DNA of 64,000 nt from Pseudarthrobacter sp. C4D7 (GTDB lineage Bacteria > Actinomycetota > Actinomycetes > Actinomycetales > Micrococcaceae). The stretch covers positions 1 through 64,000 of the forward strand of contig NZ_JABFMW010000012.1 in the NCBI RefSeq assembly GCF_013359725.1, given 5' to 3'. Of the stretch, positions 25,849 through 35,467 are shown in pieces (the first letter of the stretch is position 1; each line of letters begins with the position of its first letter). The translations under genes were made by a program, and so were the position numbers. The notes under the pieces are model-generated. The model searched no databases. It saw nothing but the letters and a program-made list of their open reading frames with translations, and had not been told where the DNA came from.

Positions 25849-27084
25849 ATGGATCTGCCCCGCAACGCAACGGACGGCATCGAACAGGAGCTGGACTGGC
25901 AGGTTCCGCTCTACGAACAGTTCCACCGGAATCCGGAACTCGGCCTCGCCGAACACCAGACTTCCGCAGCGGTTGCGGAGAAGCTGGCCGGCTGGGGCTT
26001 TGATGTCCGCCACTTCGGCGGCACCGGAGTGGTGGGTGTCTTGGCTAACGGGACCGGCCCCGGCGTCCTGGCCCGTGCCGACATGGACGCCCTCCCGATG
26101 GCGGAGGCAACGGGGGCACGCTACGCCTCCGTCAACCCGGGGGTGATGCACGCCTGCGCGCATGACATGCATGTGGTGGCGCTGCTCGGGGCGGCGAAGT
26201 ACCTTGCCGGGCACCGGGATGCCTGGCGGGGGACCTACACCGCCCTCTTCCAGCCGGCGGAGGAAACGGCGGCGGGTTCGCAGGCAATGCTCGACGACGG
26301 CCTGGCCGCCGGGATCCCGCGGCCGGACGTCGCGCTGGCCCAGCACGTGATGCCCACCGAGGCGGGAACCATCGGCACCACGCCGGGTCCCATCCTTTCG
26401 GCCGGTGATTCAGTCCGGATCACCGTCCACGGCCGCGGCGCCCACGGCTCCATGCCGCATAAGGCGGTTGATCCGGTGGTGCTTGCAGCCTCGATCGTCC
26501 TCCGTCTCCAGACCGTGGTGTCCCGGGAAACCATGCCGGGAAAGTTCGCCGTCCTGACCGTTGGGTCCCTGCAGGCCGGAGCCACGGCCAACGTCATCCC
26601 GGACCGGGCCGTGCTGCTGCTCAACCTCCGCACCTACGACGTTGCTTTGCGGGCCGGCATCATCGCGGCGATCGAGCGGATTGTCCGGGGGGAGTGTGCA
26701 GCGGCGGGATCCCCGCAGGACCCGGAGTTCGAGTACTACGACCAGTACCCGCTGACCAGCAACGATCCGGAAGCCAATGCCCGGGTCACCGCCGCCTTCA
26801 CGGAGGCCTTCGGCGCGGATGCCGTCTACCGTGCCGCGCCGCAGACAGCGTCCGAGGATTTCAGCCGTATCCCCGACGCCTTCGGCATTCCGTACGTGTA
26901 CTGGGTGGTGGGCTCGGTGCCGCCGGAAACCTACCGGCGGGCGGTGGCGAACGGCACGGTGGACGCTGACATCCCGGCCAACCACTCGCCGTCGTTCCTC
27001 CCCGCCGTCCATCCCACCCTCGCCGTGGCCACGCGTGCCCAGGCGGCCGCGGCACTGGCCTACCTCGCGGCGCAGCCCGGTTAG
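25849..27084 (+). CDS. M20-family amidohydrolase (N-acyl/N-carbamoyl amino acid hydrolase type)
   Basis: A 411-residue member of the IAA-amino acid/hippurate hydrolase branch of M20. Metal and catalytic residues are visible: the RADMDALPM segment (Asp78, Asp80), Cys103 and His105 in HACAHDMH, Glu138-Glu139 in FQPAEE, and a final NHSPSFLPA. The inserted dimerisation domain (about residues 180-290) is present. It would hydrolyse the linear amide formed by the preceding ring-opening enzyme. Its end overlaps by 4 bases the end of the convergent regulator gene. Confidence 0.9.
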   Translation: MDLPRNATDGIEQELDWQVPLYEQFHRNPELGLAEHQTSAAVAEKLAGWGFDVRHFGGTGVVGVLANGTGPGVLARADMDALPMAEATGARYASVNPGVMHACAHDMHVVALLGAAKYLAGHRDAWRGTYTALFQPAEETAAGSQAMLDDGLAAGIPRPDVALAQHVMPTEAGTIGTTPGPILSAGDSVRITVHGRGAHGSMPHKAVDPVVLAASIVLRLQTVVSRETMPGKFAVLTVGSLQAGATANVIPDRAVLLLNLRTYDVALRAGIIAAIERIVRGECAAAGSPQDPEFEYYDQYPLTSNDPEANARVTAAFTEAFGADAVYRAAPQTASEDFSRIPDAFGIPYVYWVVGSVPPETYRRAVANGTVDADIPANHSPSFLPAVHPTLAVATRAQAAAALAYLAAQPG

Positions 27085-27914
27085 GTCCCCGCCAGCAGGG
27101 ACTTCATCTGCGCCGCGGCGCCGCTGCCCGGGGCCGGCGTGTAGACCACAAGGTGCAGATCCGGCCGGTCCGACGGGGAGACCTGGTGGTGTTCCAGCTG
27201 CAGCACCCCCACCGCGGGGTGGTGGAAGAGGCGCTCGCGGGACTCGAAGCCCAGGATGTCGTAGAGGTCCCAGCCCTGCCGGAACTCCGGGCTCGCTTCC
27301 TTGAGCCGCTCTACCTGGTACTGGATGTCCGGATCGCCCAGCCGCTGCCCGGTTTCGGCGCGGAACTCGGCCAGGAATCGTTTGCTGGTGGTCTCCCAGT
27401 CCGGCAGCAGGTTCCGGACGTAGGGATCGGTGAAGACCAGCCACAAAAGGTTGCGGTCCGCCGCCGGCACAGTGGCGATGTTGGGATACAGCGCCGCGTA
27501 GGCCGTGTTCCAGCCCGCCACGCCCCAGTCCGGAAACAACGCGAAGGACGGATTGGGATCCAGGGCATCCAACAGCCGCTGGATGTGGGGTGGGGCGGAA
27601 TCCGCGGCCGGAGCCGCCGGTGCTGTGGACGCGTACCCGCCCAGCGACAGCACATAGCCAAGGCCGGTGCTGGACAAGTGCAGCGCGCGGCTGATGGCCT
27701 CCAGCACCTGCCGGGACGGGCTGATGTCCCGGCCCTGCTCCAGCCACGTGTACCAGGTGACGCTGACGCCTGAGAGGAACGCCACCTCCTCGCGGCGGAG
27801 TCCGCGCTCGCGGGTGCGGCCCACGGGCGGCAGTCCGTACTCCGCACGCAGGGCCTGATCGCGCCGGGCCCGGAGGAAAAGCCCCAGTTCTTTGCGGCGG
27901 CCGGGATTGTTCAC
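27081..27914 (-). CDS. Helix-turn-helix regulator with MmyB-like ligand-binding domain
   Basis: An XRE-type helix-turn-helix ([37 protein letters not shown]) at residues about 38-90 is followed by the MmyB-like domain ([39 protein letters not shown]). These actinobacterial regulators usually control a neighbouring dehydrogenase or reductase. Here it is divergent from ilvD, 85 bases away, and convergent with the M20 gene, so its target is unclear. GAGGTGA precedes the ATG. Confidence 0.9.
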   Translation of the reverse strand: MNNPGRRKELGLFLRARRDQALRAEYGLPPVGRTRERGLRREEVAFLSGVSVTWYTWLEQGRDISPSRQVLEAISRALHLSSTGLGYVLSLGGYASTAPAAPAADSAPPHIQRLLDALDPNPSFALFPDWGVAGWNTAYAALYPNIATVPAADRNLLWLVFTDPYVRNLLPDWETTSKRFLAEFRAETGQRLGDPDIQYQVERLKEASPEFRQGWDLYDILGFESRERLFHHPAVGVLQLEHHQVSPSDRPDLHLVVYTPAPGSGAAAQMKSLLAGT

Positions 27915-27990
27915 CTCAAAATACTATTACTCTGGTACTCCTACTACTAGTAGCAGCGCTGTCTTCCACCCAGCCCTGCAAGGCCAGAGG
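27915..27990. promoter_or_regulatory. AT-rich divergent promoter region with CTACTAGTAG palindrome
   Basis: The gap between the MmyB-type gene and ilvD is clearly AT-richer than its surroundings, with several TACT steps and the perfect palindrome CTACTAGTAG (27944-27953). TACTAT (27922-27927) may serve as a -10 in either direction. The palindrome is a candidate site for the MmyB-type regulator. Confidence 0.35.
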
Positions 27991-27999
27991 ATGGTAAGC

Positions 28000-29859
28000 A
28001 TGCCTGCACTCCGCTCAAAAACAGTCACCCACGGCCGCAACATGGCCGGAGCCCGCGCACTGCTGCGTGCCTCCGGCGTCGCCAATTCGGATATCGGCAA
28101 GCCGATCATCGCCGTGGCCAACTCCTTCACCGAGTTCGTCCCCGGCCATACCCACCTGGCCCCCGTGGGCCGGATCGTCTCTGACGCGATCCTCGCCGCC
28201 GGCGCCGTGCCGCGCGAGTTCAACACCATCGCCGTGGATGACGGCATCGCCATGGGACACTCCGGCATGCTCTACTCGCTGCCGTCCCGCGACCTGATCG
28301 CCGACTCGGTCGAATACATGGTCAACGCCCACTGCGCCGACGCCCTGGTGTGCATCTCCAACTGCGACAAGATCACCCCCGGCATGCTCATGGCAGCGCT
28401 GCGCCTGAACATTCCCGTGGTGTTCGTCTCCGGCGGCCCCATGGAAGCCGGCCGCGTAACCCTGACCGACGGTTCCGTCCGCTCCCTGGACCTGGTCAAC
28501 GCGATCGCCGACGCCGTGGACGAGTCCATCTCCGATGCCGACATCAACCTCATCGAAGAGAACGCCTGCCCCACCTGCGGCTCCTGCTCCGGCATGTTCA
28601 CCGCCAACTCCATGAACTGCCTCACCGAGGCCATCGGCCTGTCCCTGCCGGGCAACGGCTCCGTGCTGGCCACTCACACCGCACGCAAGGCGCTGTACGA
28701 GAAAGCCGGCGCCACTGTCGTCGAGCTGGTGAAGCGCTACTACGACGGCGACGACGACTCCGTGCTGCCGCGCAACATCGCCACCGCCAAAGCGTTCGAC
28801 AACGCCATGGCCCTGGACATCTCCATGGGCGGATCCACCAACACCATCCTGCACCTGCTGGCCGCGGCCCAGGAAGCGGGAGTGGACTACGGCCTGGCCG
28901 AGATGGACGCCAAGTCCCGCCAGGTGCCCTGCCTGGCCAAGGTGGCCCCGAACGTGGCCAAGGACAAGACCTACTACATGGAGGACGTGCACCGCGCCGG
29001 CGGCATCCCCGCCCTGCTGGGCGAGCTGAACCGCGGCGGGCTCCTGCACAAGGACGTCCACTCCGTGCACTCCAACGACCTGGACGGCTGGCTGGACGAC
29101 TGGGACATCCGCGGCGGCAAGGCCACCGACGAGGCGCAGGCCCTGTGGCACGCGGCTCCCGGCGGCGTCCGTTCCTCCACCGCGTTCTCGCAGTCGAACG
29201 AATGGACCTCCCTGGACACCGACGCTGAGGGTGGCTGCATCCGGTCCGTGGAGCACGCCTACTCCAAGGACGGCGGCCTGGCCGTACTGCGCGGCAACGT
29301 CGCAGTGGATGGTGCCGTGGTGAAGACCGCCGGCGTGGACGAGTCCATCTGGACCTTCTCCGGCCCTGCGGTGGTCTGCGAATCCCAGGACGAGGCCGTG
29401 GAAAAGATCCTGAACAAGCAGATCAAGGAAGGCGACGTGGTGGTCATCCGCTACGAAGGCCCCAAGGGCGGTCCGGGCATGCAGGAAATGCTCTACCCGA
29501 CGTCGTTCCTCAAGGGCCGCGGCCTGGGCAAGAAGTGCGCCCTGATCACGGACGGCCGCTTCTCCGGCGGCACCTCCGGCCTGTCGATCGGCCACATCTC
29601 CCCGGAAGCTGCATCAGGGGGAACCATCGCACTGGTTGAAGACGGCGACATCATCAGCATCAACATCTCGCAGCGGTCCATGGAGCTGGAGGTCTCCGAC
29701 GAGATCCTCGCCGAACGCCGCGAGAAACTCCTGGTCAACGGCGGGTACAAGCCCAAGGACCGGGACCGCCAGGTATCGGCTGCGCTGCGCGCCTACGCCG
29801 CCATGGCCACCTCGGCGGACAAGGGCGCCGTCCGGGACGTGTCGCTGCTGGAGCGGTAA
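28000..29859 (+). CDS. ilvD: Dihydroxy-acid dehydratase
   Basis: IlvD dehydrates 2,3-dihydroxy-isovalerate and 2,3-dihydroxy-3-methylvalerate in valine, leucine and isoleucine synthesis. The 619-residue protein is full length with the cysteine motifs [11 protein letters not shown] and [17 protein letters not shown] that hold the Fe-S cluster, plus [18 protein letters not shown] at the start and GRFSGGTSG near the end. ATG 28000 is preferred: AGAGG lies 9 bases upstream, while ATG 27991 would abut it. It stands alone here; ilvB, ilvN and ilvC are not in the window. Confidence 0.97.
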   Translation: MPALRSKTVTHGRNMAGARALLRASGVANSDIGKPIIAVANSFTEFVPGHTHLAPVGRIVSDAILAAGAVPREFNTIAVDDGIAMGHSGMLYSLPSRDLIADSVEYMVNAHCADALVCISNCDKITPGMLMAALRLNIPVVFVSGGPMEAGRVTLTDGSVRSLDLVNAIADAVDESISDADINLIEENACPTCGSCSGMFTANSMNCLTEAIGLSLPGNGSVLATHTARKALYEKAGATVVELVKRYYDGDDDSVLPRNIATAKAFDNAMALDISMGGSTNTILHLLAAAQEAGVDYGLAEMDAKSRQVPCLAKVAPNVAKDKTYYMEDVHRAGGIPALLGELNRGGLLHKDVHSVHSNDLDGWLDDWDIRGGKATDEAQALWHAAPGGVRSSTAFSQSNEWTSLDTDAEGGCIRSVEHAYSKDGGLAVLRGNVAVDGAVVKTAGVDESIWTFSGPAVVCESQDEAVEKILNKQIKEGDVVVIRYEGPKGGPGMQEMLYPTSFLKGRGLGKKCALITDGRFSGGTSGLSIGHISPEAASGGTIALVEDGDIISINISQRSMELEVSDEILAERREKLLVNGGYKPKDRDRQVSAALRAYAAMATSADKGAVRDVSLLER

Positions 29860-29973
29860 CGCCTGACTCCGGGCGGGGGAGGGCCAGAACAGGGCCTTGT
29901 TCTCCTCCTCCGCTCCGGGACAAGGGGCCGAACGCCCCGTCCTGCTGCCCGGCCGCTCGGGTACCCTTTTCAC

Positions 29974-30792
29974 ATGGCGGGCGGAACGGTGGAATACGGG
30001 GCAGAAGCCATCCTGCTTGCCGGTGCGGGGCGCGCCATCCTCCTCCAGCTCGCCAACCCCTTGGTAGGCCGCGGGGTGGCGGAGAACAGCTCATTCGCCG
30101 AACGCCCCCTGGACCGGCTCAACAGCACGCTGACCTACGTTTACGCCATTACCTATGGCAGCGAGGAGCAGGTCAACGAGGTCCGCCGCCGGGTCAACCG
30201 CGCACACGCTCCCGTCCGCCGCGCTACCGATCCGGACTCCGAGGGCTACAGCGCCTTCGACCCCAAACTGCAGTTGTGGGTGGCAGCCACGCTCTACGAC
30301 ACCGCCAGCACCGTCATCCGTAACATCTACGGCCCGCTCGATGACGCCTCTGCCGACGCCATCTACCAGCACTACGCCAGGCTGGGCACGGCCCTGCAGC
30401 TGCCCCCGGAGCTGTGGCCTCCAGACCGCGCAGCATTCTCCCGGTACTGGGACGAACAGCTGGCCTCCCTGTCCGCCGGCGAGGCTGCCCTCCAGGTGGC
30501 CCGGGACCTGTTGTACCCCGCCAACGTCCCGTGGTGGTACCGGGGCGTCATGCCCGCAGCCAGGTTCCTCACCGCAGGCCTCCTTCCGGCCCAGCTGCGG
30601 CAGGACTTCGGCCTCACCTGGAGTGACCGGCATGACCGCCGCTTCCACCGCGCCATGCGGTTCCTGGCGCTGACGTATCCGCGGCTGCCGCAGCGGGTCC
30701 GGCACTCGTACCGGAACTACTGCCTGAACCGGTTGGACAAGGACCTTAGGCGGAACCGCAGGCCCCGCCAGCGCCAGGGGATCAGTGCGTAA
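29974..30792 (+). CDS. Oxygenase MpaB-family (DUF2236) protein
   Basis: The 272-residue protein matches the DUF2236/MpaB family, whose characterised members (latex-clearing protein relatives) bind haem b. Features include AILLQLANPLVGRGVAENSSF near the start, LNSTLTYVYAITYGSEEQ, and the RVNRAHAPVRRAT and FDPKLQLWVAATLYDT segments, with histidines that could ligate haem. No signal peptide is seen. The 3' end overlaps the downstream DUF817 gene by 8 bases, so the two are probably co-expressed. Substrate unknown. Confidence 0.88.
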   Translation: MAGGTVEYGAEAILLAGAGRAILLQLANPLVGRGVAENSSFAERPLDRLNSTLTYVYAITYGSEEQVNEVRRRVNRAHAPVRRATDPDSEGYSAFDPKLQLWVAATLYDTASTVIRNIYGPLDDASADAIYQHYARLGTALQLPPELWPPDRAAFSRYWDEQLASLSAGEAALQVARDLLYPANVPWWYRGVMPAARFLTAGLLPAQLRQDFGLTWSDRHDRRFHRAMRFLALTYPRLPQRVRHSYRNYCLNRLDKDLRRNRRPRQRQGISA

Positions 30793-31681
30793 TCCCACCA
30801 CCGTGGAGCAGCGGATCGACATCCGCGCCCGCCGCTTCCTGGCCACGGCTCCAGCCGGGGGTGCCAAGGCAAGGCTCACCGAGTTCATCATTTTTGGACT
30901 CAAACAGGGGTGGGCCTGCATCTTCGGGGCAACGCTGCTGGCGGTGCTCATGGCTGCCCGGCTCTGGTATCCGGATACGGCGGCCCTTGCGCGCAACGAC
31001 TTCCTGACCGTCGCCGCCGTCGTCATCCAAATCCTGATGGTCGCCTTCAAGCTGGAAACCCTGCGCGAACTGCGGGTCATCGTCCTGTTCCACCTGGTGG
31101 GGACCGTGATGGAGCTGTTCAAGACGGACATGGGTTCCTGGTCCTACGACGCCGAAGGCGTGCTGCGGATCGGCGCGGTGCCGCTCTTCAGCGGGTTCAT
31201 GTACGCCGCCGTGGGCTCCTACATGGTGCGGGTCTACCGGCTTTTCGACCTGAAGTTCGCGGCGTACCCCCGCCGCTGGGTGACCGCCATCCTCGCCGTC
31301 GTCATCTACGCCAACTTCTTCACCCACCACTACATCTGGGACCTGCGCTGGGTGCTGCTGGCCGCCGTCGCGGTGGTCTTTGGCCGGTGCGTGATGCACT
31401 TCCGCGTGTTCCGGCGGGAGTTCCGGATGCCCCTGGTGGTTTCCTTCCTGCTGGTGGCGCTGTTCATCTGGCTGGCCGAGAACATTGCCACATGGTCGGG
31501 TGCCTGGCTTTACCCCAGCCAGGTGGATGGCTGGCACCCCGTGGGCCTGGAAAAACTGGTGGCCTGGTTCCTGCTGATGATCATCTCGGTGGTGCTGGTT
31601 GCGTGGGTCTACAAGCCGCAGCCTCCGGAAACAGGCAACGCATCACGCCCGGAGGTTCCGTCTGCGGCATCGGTGCCGTAA
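30785..31681 (+). CDS. DUF817-family integral membrane protein
   Basis: A 298-residue protein with about eight hydrophobic helices and the DUF817 landmarks FKTDMGSWSYDAEGVLRIGAVPLFSGFMYAAVGSY and YANFFTHHYIWDLR. Several acidic and histidine residues within the helices are conserved in the family, whose function is unknown. It starts with a GTG inside the end of the MpaB-family gene (8-base overlap). A membrane-linked redox or lipid role with that protein is plausible. Confidence 0.88.
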   Translation: MRNPTTVEQRIDIRARRFLATAPAGGAKARLTEFIIFGLKQGWACIFGATLLAVLMAARLWYPDTAALARNDFLTVAAVVIQILMVAFKLETLRELRVIVLFHLVGTVMELFKTDMGSWSYDAEGVLRIGAVPLFSGFMYAAVGSYMVRVYRLFDLKFAAYPRRWVTAILAVVIYANFFTHHYIWDLRWVLLAAVAVVFGRCVMHFRVFRREFRMPLVVSFLLVALFIWLAENIATWSGAWLYPSQVDGWHPVGLEKLVAWFLLMIISVVLVAWVYKPQPPETGNASRPEVPSAASVP

Positions 31682-31742
31682 AGGGGTACTGCGAAAACCG
31701 GTTTCAGCAGGGCCCTCGCTAGGGCGTGGGGAGTACGGTTCG

Positions 31743-32969
31743 ATGGAAGGCATGGCCCCCAAAACACTTCCAACCAACACCAGTGCGCCCCAAAAGCCCA
31801 GCCCGCAGCGGCAAGCGCACTGGGGCGGCGTCTTCGCGATGTCCCTGTGCGTCTTCGCCCTGATCGCCTCGGAATTCATGCCGGTCAGCCTGCTCACCCC
31901 GATGGCCGACGAGCTCCGCGTCTCCGAAGGGTTGGTGGGGCAGGGCATCGCCATCTCGGGCCTGTTCGCCGTGGTCACCAGCCTGACGGTATCCACGCTG
32001 GCCGGCAGCCTGAACCGCAAGACCCTGCTGCTGGGCCTCACCACGCTCATGGCTGTTTCCGGTGCCGTCGTGGCGCTGGCCCCGGGATACCTGCTCTTCA
32101 TGGTGGGCCGTGCACTCATCGGCGTGGTGATTGGCGGATTCTGGTCGATGTCCGCAGCCACTGCCATGCGGCTGGTGCCTGCCCACCAAGTGCCGCGCGC
32201 CCTCGCCATTTTCAACGGCGGCAACGCCCTGGCCACGGTGTTGGCTGCGCCGCTGGGCAGCTACCTGGGGTCGATCATCGGGTGGCGTGGAGCGTTCTTT
32301 TGCCTGGTTCCGGTGGCAGGCATCGCCTTGGTCTGGCAATGGATCAGCCTCCCTTCCATGTCGGTGGAAAGGCAGGCGTCCGGAAACGTCCTCGCGATTT
32401 TCGCCGCGTTCAAGAGGCCGCCGGTCGCCTGGGGAATGGCCGCGTGCGGCACCTTCTTCATGGGCCAGTTCGTCCTGTTCACCTACGTCCGCCCGTTCCT
32501 GGAACGGGTGGCCGGCGCGGAGGTGGCAACGGTATCGCTCGTTTTGCTGGTGATGGGTGCGGCCGGGTTTGCGGGGACCATGCTGATTGGCCGGTTCCTG
32601 GGCAAGGGGCTGTACCGGACGCTGGCCACCATCCCGGCGCTGATGGCGGTCATCGCAGCGGCCCTGGTCCCCACCGGCGGCCGGCTCGCCGTCGTGGTGG
32701 TTCTCCTGGCTGTTTGGGGGCTGCTGTCCACGGCCGCTCCGGTGGGCTGGTGGAGCTGGATTGCGCAGGCAATGCCCCACGATGCCGAGGGCGGTGGGGG
32801 CCTCATGGTGGCCGTCGTCCAGACCTCGATCGCCATCGGATCAACGCTGGGTGGCGTCCTGTTCGACGCCGCCGGACACGGCGGCGCCTTCCTGGCTGCC
32901 GCAGCCATCCTTACCGTTTCAGCGGTCATCGCCGCCGTGACCGCCAGGGTCACGGTCCCCAACGCCTGA
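31743..32969 (+). CDS. nepI: MFS exporter, NepI-like (purine ribonucleoside efflux type)
   Basis: The 408-residue drug:H+ antiporter-type transporter follows E. coli NepI closely in several stretches as I recall them: EFMPVSLLTPMADELRVSEG, GRALIGVVIGGFWSMSA, AMRLVPAHQVPRAL and APVGWWSWI. NepI exports inosine and other purine ribonucleosides. Twelve helices are expected. ATG 31743 is used; ATG 31752 is an alternative. No nucleoside-metabolism gene adjoins it, so the substrate is inferred from resemblance only. Confidence 0.78.
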   Translation: MEGMAPKTLPTNTSAPQKPSPQRQAHWGGVFAMSLCVFALIASEFMPVSLLTPMADELRVSEGLVGQGIAISGLFAVVTSLTVSTLAGSLNRKTLLLGLTTLMAVSGAVVALAPGYLLFMVGRALIGVVIGGFWSMSAATAMRLVPAHQVPRALAIFNGGNALATVLAAPLGSYLGSIIGWRGAFFCLVPVAGIALVWQWISLPSMSVERQASGNVLAIFAAFKRPPVAWGMAACGTFFMGQFVLFTYVRPFLERVAGAEVATVSLVLLVMGAAGFAGTMLIGRFLGKGLYRTLATIPALMAVIAAALVPTGGRLAVVVVLLAVWGLLSTAAPVGWWSWIAQAMPHDAEGGGGLMVAVVQTSIAIGSTLGGVLFDAAGHGGAFLAAAAILTVSAVIAAVTARVTVPNA

Positions 32970-33011
32970 CCTTTGACAGTTTCAATCCATCAGTAACCAC
33001 AGGAGGAAACC

Positions 33012-33407
33012 ATGAAATACACCAAGAGCGGCGGACAGACCGGAGCCGGTCCCAGGGAATGGTTCACCGGGACCGTGCAGATCGATGGGATCCGGAATCC
33101 TGACGAACAGTCAGCCATCGGTTGCGCGCACGTCCGTTTCGCCCCCGGTGCCCGGACCGCCTGGCACCACCACCCCAAGGGCCAGACCCTCTACGTCACC
33201 GATGGCGTTGGGCTGGTGGCACGGCGGGGCGGCAAGGTCCAGGAAATCCGTCCCGGCGACGTCGTCTACATCGAACCCGGGGAAGAACACTGGCACGGGG
33301 CAACCCCGGAGCGCTTCATGGCCCACATCGCCATGCAGGAAGCGGATGCCGACGGACACGTCGTCACCTGGCTCGATCACGTCACCGACGAGGAGTACCC
33401 CGCCTGA
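33012..33407 (+). CDS. Small single-domain cupin protein
   Basis: A 131-residue cupin with TAWHHHPKGQTLYVTDGVG as motif 1 and EPGEEHWHGATPERFMAHIAM as motif 2, supplying the His/Gln and His metal ligands. It resembles the cupin family that includes bacterial manganese hydroxynitrile lyases and carboxymuconolactone-associated cupins; no reaction can be assigned. A very strong AGGAGG site precedes the ATG. It ends at a bidirectional hairpin. Confidence 0.88.
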   Translation: MKYTKSGGQTGAGPREWFTGTVQIDGIRNPDEQSAIGCAHVRFAPGARTAWHHHPKGQTLYVTDGVGLVARRGGKVQEIRPGDVVYIEPGEEHWHGATPERFMAHIAMQEADADGHVVTWLDHVTDEEYPA

Positions 33408-33418
33408 CCATGCACAAC

Positions 33419-33464
33419 AGGTGGGCGGACGACGGCGGGAGGTGCCGCCGTCGTCCGCCCACCT
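33419..33464. terminator. Bidirectional terminator with repeated GGACGACGGCGG stem
   Basis: A perfect 20-bp stem (33419-33438 with 33445-33464) and a 6-nt loop lie between the convergent cupin and universal stress protein genes. Nearly the same stem occurs at 49726-49769 and its core at 107-139. Confidence 0.85.
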
Positions 33465-33478
33465 CCTGCTGTGGCAGG

Positions 33479-33901
33479 TCAGTCCTCGTAGGTGTTGGCG
33501 ATGTACACGTCACACGGGGCGTTGTGCGCCACGCTGTTGGCGACGCTGCCCAGGAGCCGGCCAATGCCGCGCATCCTGCGGTTGCCCACCACGATCACCC
33601 GGGCGTCCAGGCGGATAGCCTCCTTGATCAGCGAATCAGCCGGCTTGCCGCGTGCCGCGAAGTGGGTAATCTCCACCCCCGGCCGCGACGCGCCCAGCGA
33701 CTTTGCCACCATCTCGGAGCTGTCGGCGTTGGAAATCCGCACCTTGTCCGAGCCCACCCCAAACGTTTCTGCACTTTCCATCTCAAACGCGGTCACCACA
33801 TGCAGGGACGCTCCCAGCGATTCGGCAAGGTCCAGCGCCACTTCTGCGGCCTTCCGTGCGGACGGGCTCGCGTCAACGCCTACTACAACAACTCCACTCA
33901 T
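33479..33901 (-). CDS. Universal stress protein (UspA family)
   Basis: The 140-residue single Usp domain starts with VVVVGVDASPSARKAAEVAL and ends with the nucleotide-loop region VIVVGNRRMRGIGRLLGSVANSVAHNAPCDV. The ATP-binding motif G-x2-G-x9-G(S/T) is near-canonical: the second Gly is Arg in GNRR. It probably binds adenine nucleotides and acts in stress or dormancy. AAGGAG precedes the ATG. Monocistronic. Confidence 0.92.
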   Translation of the reverse strand: MSGVVVVGVDASPSARKAAEVALDLAESLGASLHVVTAFEMESAETFGVGSDKVRISNADSSEMVAKSLGASRPGVEITHFAARGKPADSLIKEAIRLDARVIVVGNRRMRGIGRLLGSVANSVAHNAPCDVYIANTYED

Positions 33902-34022
33902 CGTTTACTCCTTCATCATTCCGGGCATACAACGTCCACAGGCCAGTCTAAGGAGTACCCACCTGACGGCCGGCTAACCGTAGACTTTGGAAGCGGTTCA
34001 TCACGTGGGTTGAGGGGGGAAC

Positions 34023-34766
34023 ATGGGCGGGCTTGCCGATCAGGCTGCGCAGGACCAGACAGGCCTGGCACCGGTCTACGTGGACGTGCCGGACAAATCA
34101 GGCGTGCCCGGTGCAGGCACCAGCAGGCTCCTGAACACCGGCCTGACCGAGGCTGAGGCGACCATTGCCGCGGAACCGGCGCCGGCCCTCCACCCCTCCA
34201 GGAAACAAGAACGCCGGAGCACCATCCTGGGCGCCACCTGGATTTTGGGGTGTATCACGGCGGGAGTGATGCTGGGACTGTACAAGGATGCAGTCCAGGG
34301 CGGTGACACCGGACAGGCAGGCTGGGTGCTGGCGGTGCTGGCCGTCCTTGTTCCGTGCCTCGCCGTGCTGGGCTTATACCCGCAGTGGAAAAGGCAGAAG
34401 TTCATCAAGGGCTATCAGCGCCGGCACCAGGCCTGGGTAGCCCGTTTCATTGGCAACTGGCCGCTGCGGGAGCGCCTGACCGATGTGGATGCCATAGCTG
34501 ATGTCTGGCAGCGGGTCAGCACCCGGACCATGGCGGACACCTTGGAAGCAGACCGGAACGCCGTCCTGGCCCGCGGAGTCCATGGGGAGCTTCCCACCAG
34601 GCTGCTGGCCGAGGCGCTTGCGGCCGTGGACGCCTGGGCGCGGGCACCCTGGTCGGACCCCTCCCTGTACCGTGCTGCGCAGGATGCCGTCGACCGCTTC
34701 GGCGGGCTGGCAGGCCGGCGGGAGGATGACGTTGAACCTTCCGGGCCGTCGTCGAACCATCCCTGA
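34023..34766 (+). CDS. Hypothetical protein with two transmembrane helices
   Basis: The 247-residue product is unrecognised. Residues 1-65 are soluble and Ala/Pro-rich, two hydrophobic helices follow (about 68-90 and 100-118; ATWILGCITAGVMLGLY and AGWVLAVLAVLVPCLAVLGLY), and the last 120 residues are soluble and helical with several Trp and Arg. GGGGGGAA precedes the ATG. It is convergent with the next hypothetical gene, 6 bases away. Confidence 0.65.
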   Translation: MGGLADQAAQDQTGLAPVYVDVPDKSGVPGAGTSRLLNTGLTEAEATIAAEPAPALHPSRKQERRSTILGATWILGCITAGVMLGLYKDAVQGGDTGQAGWVLAVLAVLVPCLAVLGLYPQWKRQKFIKGYQRRHQAWVARFIGNWPLRERLTDVDAIADVWQRVSTRTMADTLEADRNAVLARGVHGELPTRLLAEALAAVDAWARAPWSDPSLYRAAQDAVDRFGGLAGRREDDVEPSGPSSNHP

Positions 34767-34772
34767 CCCCGC

Positions 34773-35438
34773 CTAGCCGCCGAAAAGCCTTTTGCCGATG
34801 CCCTTGAAGAAACCCGGTTCCAGTGCTGGATCGATTACCGCGGGCCGGGCAGCGGTGTCGGTCCCCCAGGCGGCCACAGGACGTCGCCTGTTGTTCCAGT
34901 CGACCGAGCTGAACTCCGGATTGTAGAGCGGTGGTTCCACGCCTTCTGCCCTGAAGATGTCCCACATCCAGCCGGGGATGTGGTCCGCTGTCCGGGGGTA
35001 GGCCAGGAGCTGCCGGGCCCACAGCGCGGCGTCGGCCGGTTCTGCGCCAGGGTGCCACCGGCCGTCGTCCCCCTTCCTCAGAAGTTCCTCGTCAAACAGC
35101 TTCACGAACCCAGGCCTCTCCGGGTACACATGCACTTCCGCCGTCGTCCAGGTCCCTGAGCCAGGCTCGTACGCGCGGCTTCGGTGTTCATCCAGCCACA
35201 CAATCAGTGCTTCGTAGGAAAACCCTTGCTCGCCGTCCTCCAGCCCGCTCACGCTGGTGTCGGTACTTGAGCGGACATAACCATGGCCCAATGTGCTGGA
35301 CACCCTGTGGACCAGTACCTGAACCACCTCTTTCGCGCCCTGGGCAAACCCTGCAGGCCCAAACGCTTCGCGCTTCAGCGCTTCGAGCCCCTCGGTCACG
35401 AACGGATCAGAACTCAAGTCACGCACCGGGGCCAGCAC
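34773..35438 (-). CDS. Hypothetical cytoplasmic protein
   Basis: A 221-residue soluble protein with no recognised domain. It is rich in aromatic residues and carries a short tail (GFFKGIGKRLFGG). It begins with GTG 29 bases after the upstream MmyB-type regulator and may be co-transcribed with it. No catalytic motif stands out. Confidence 0.6.
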   Translation of the reverse strand: MLAPVRDLSSDPFVTEGLEALKREAFGPAGFAQGAKEVVQVLVHRVSSTLGHGYVRSSTDTSVSGLEDGEQGFSYEALIVWLDEHRSRAYEPGSGTWTTAEVHVYPERPGFVKLFDEELLRKGDDGRWHPGAEPADAALWARQLLAYPRTADHIPGWMWDIFRAEGVEPPLYNPEFSSVDWNNRRRPVAAWGTDTAARPAVIDPALEPGFFKGIGKRLFGG

Positions 35439-35467
35439 CTGCTTTCTTTTCGGGAGGAGTGAGGGCC

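Noticed and set aside
28015..29595. 526-codon frame antisense to ilvD
   Set aside because: Low-complexity Gly/His/Val product opposite a certain housekeeping gene; a by-product of GC-rich codon usage.
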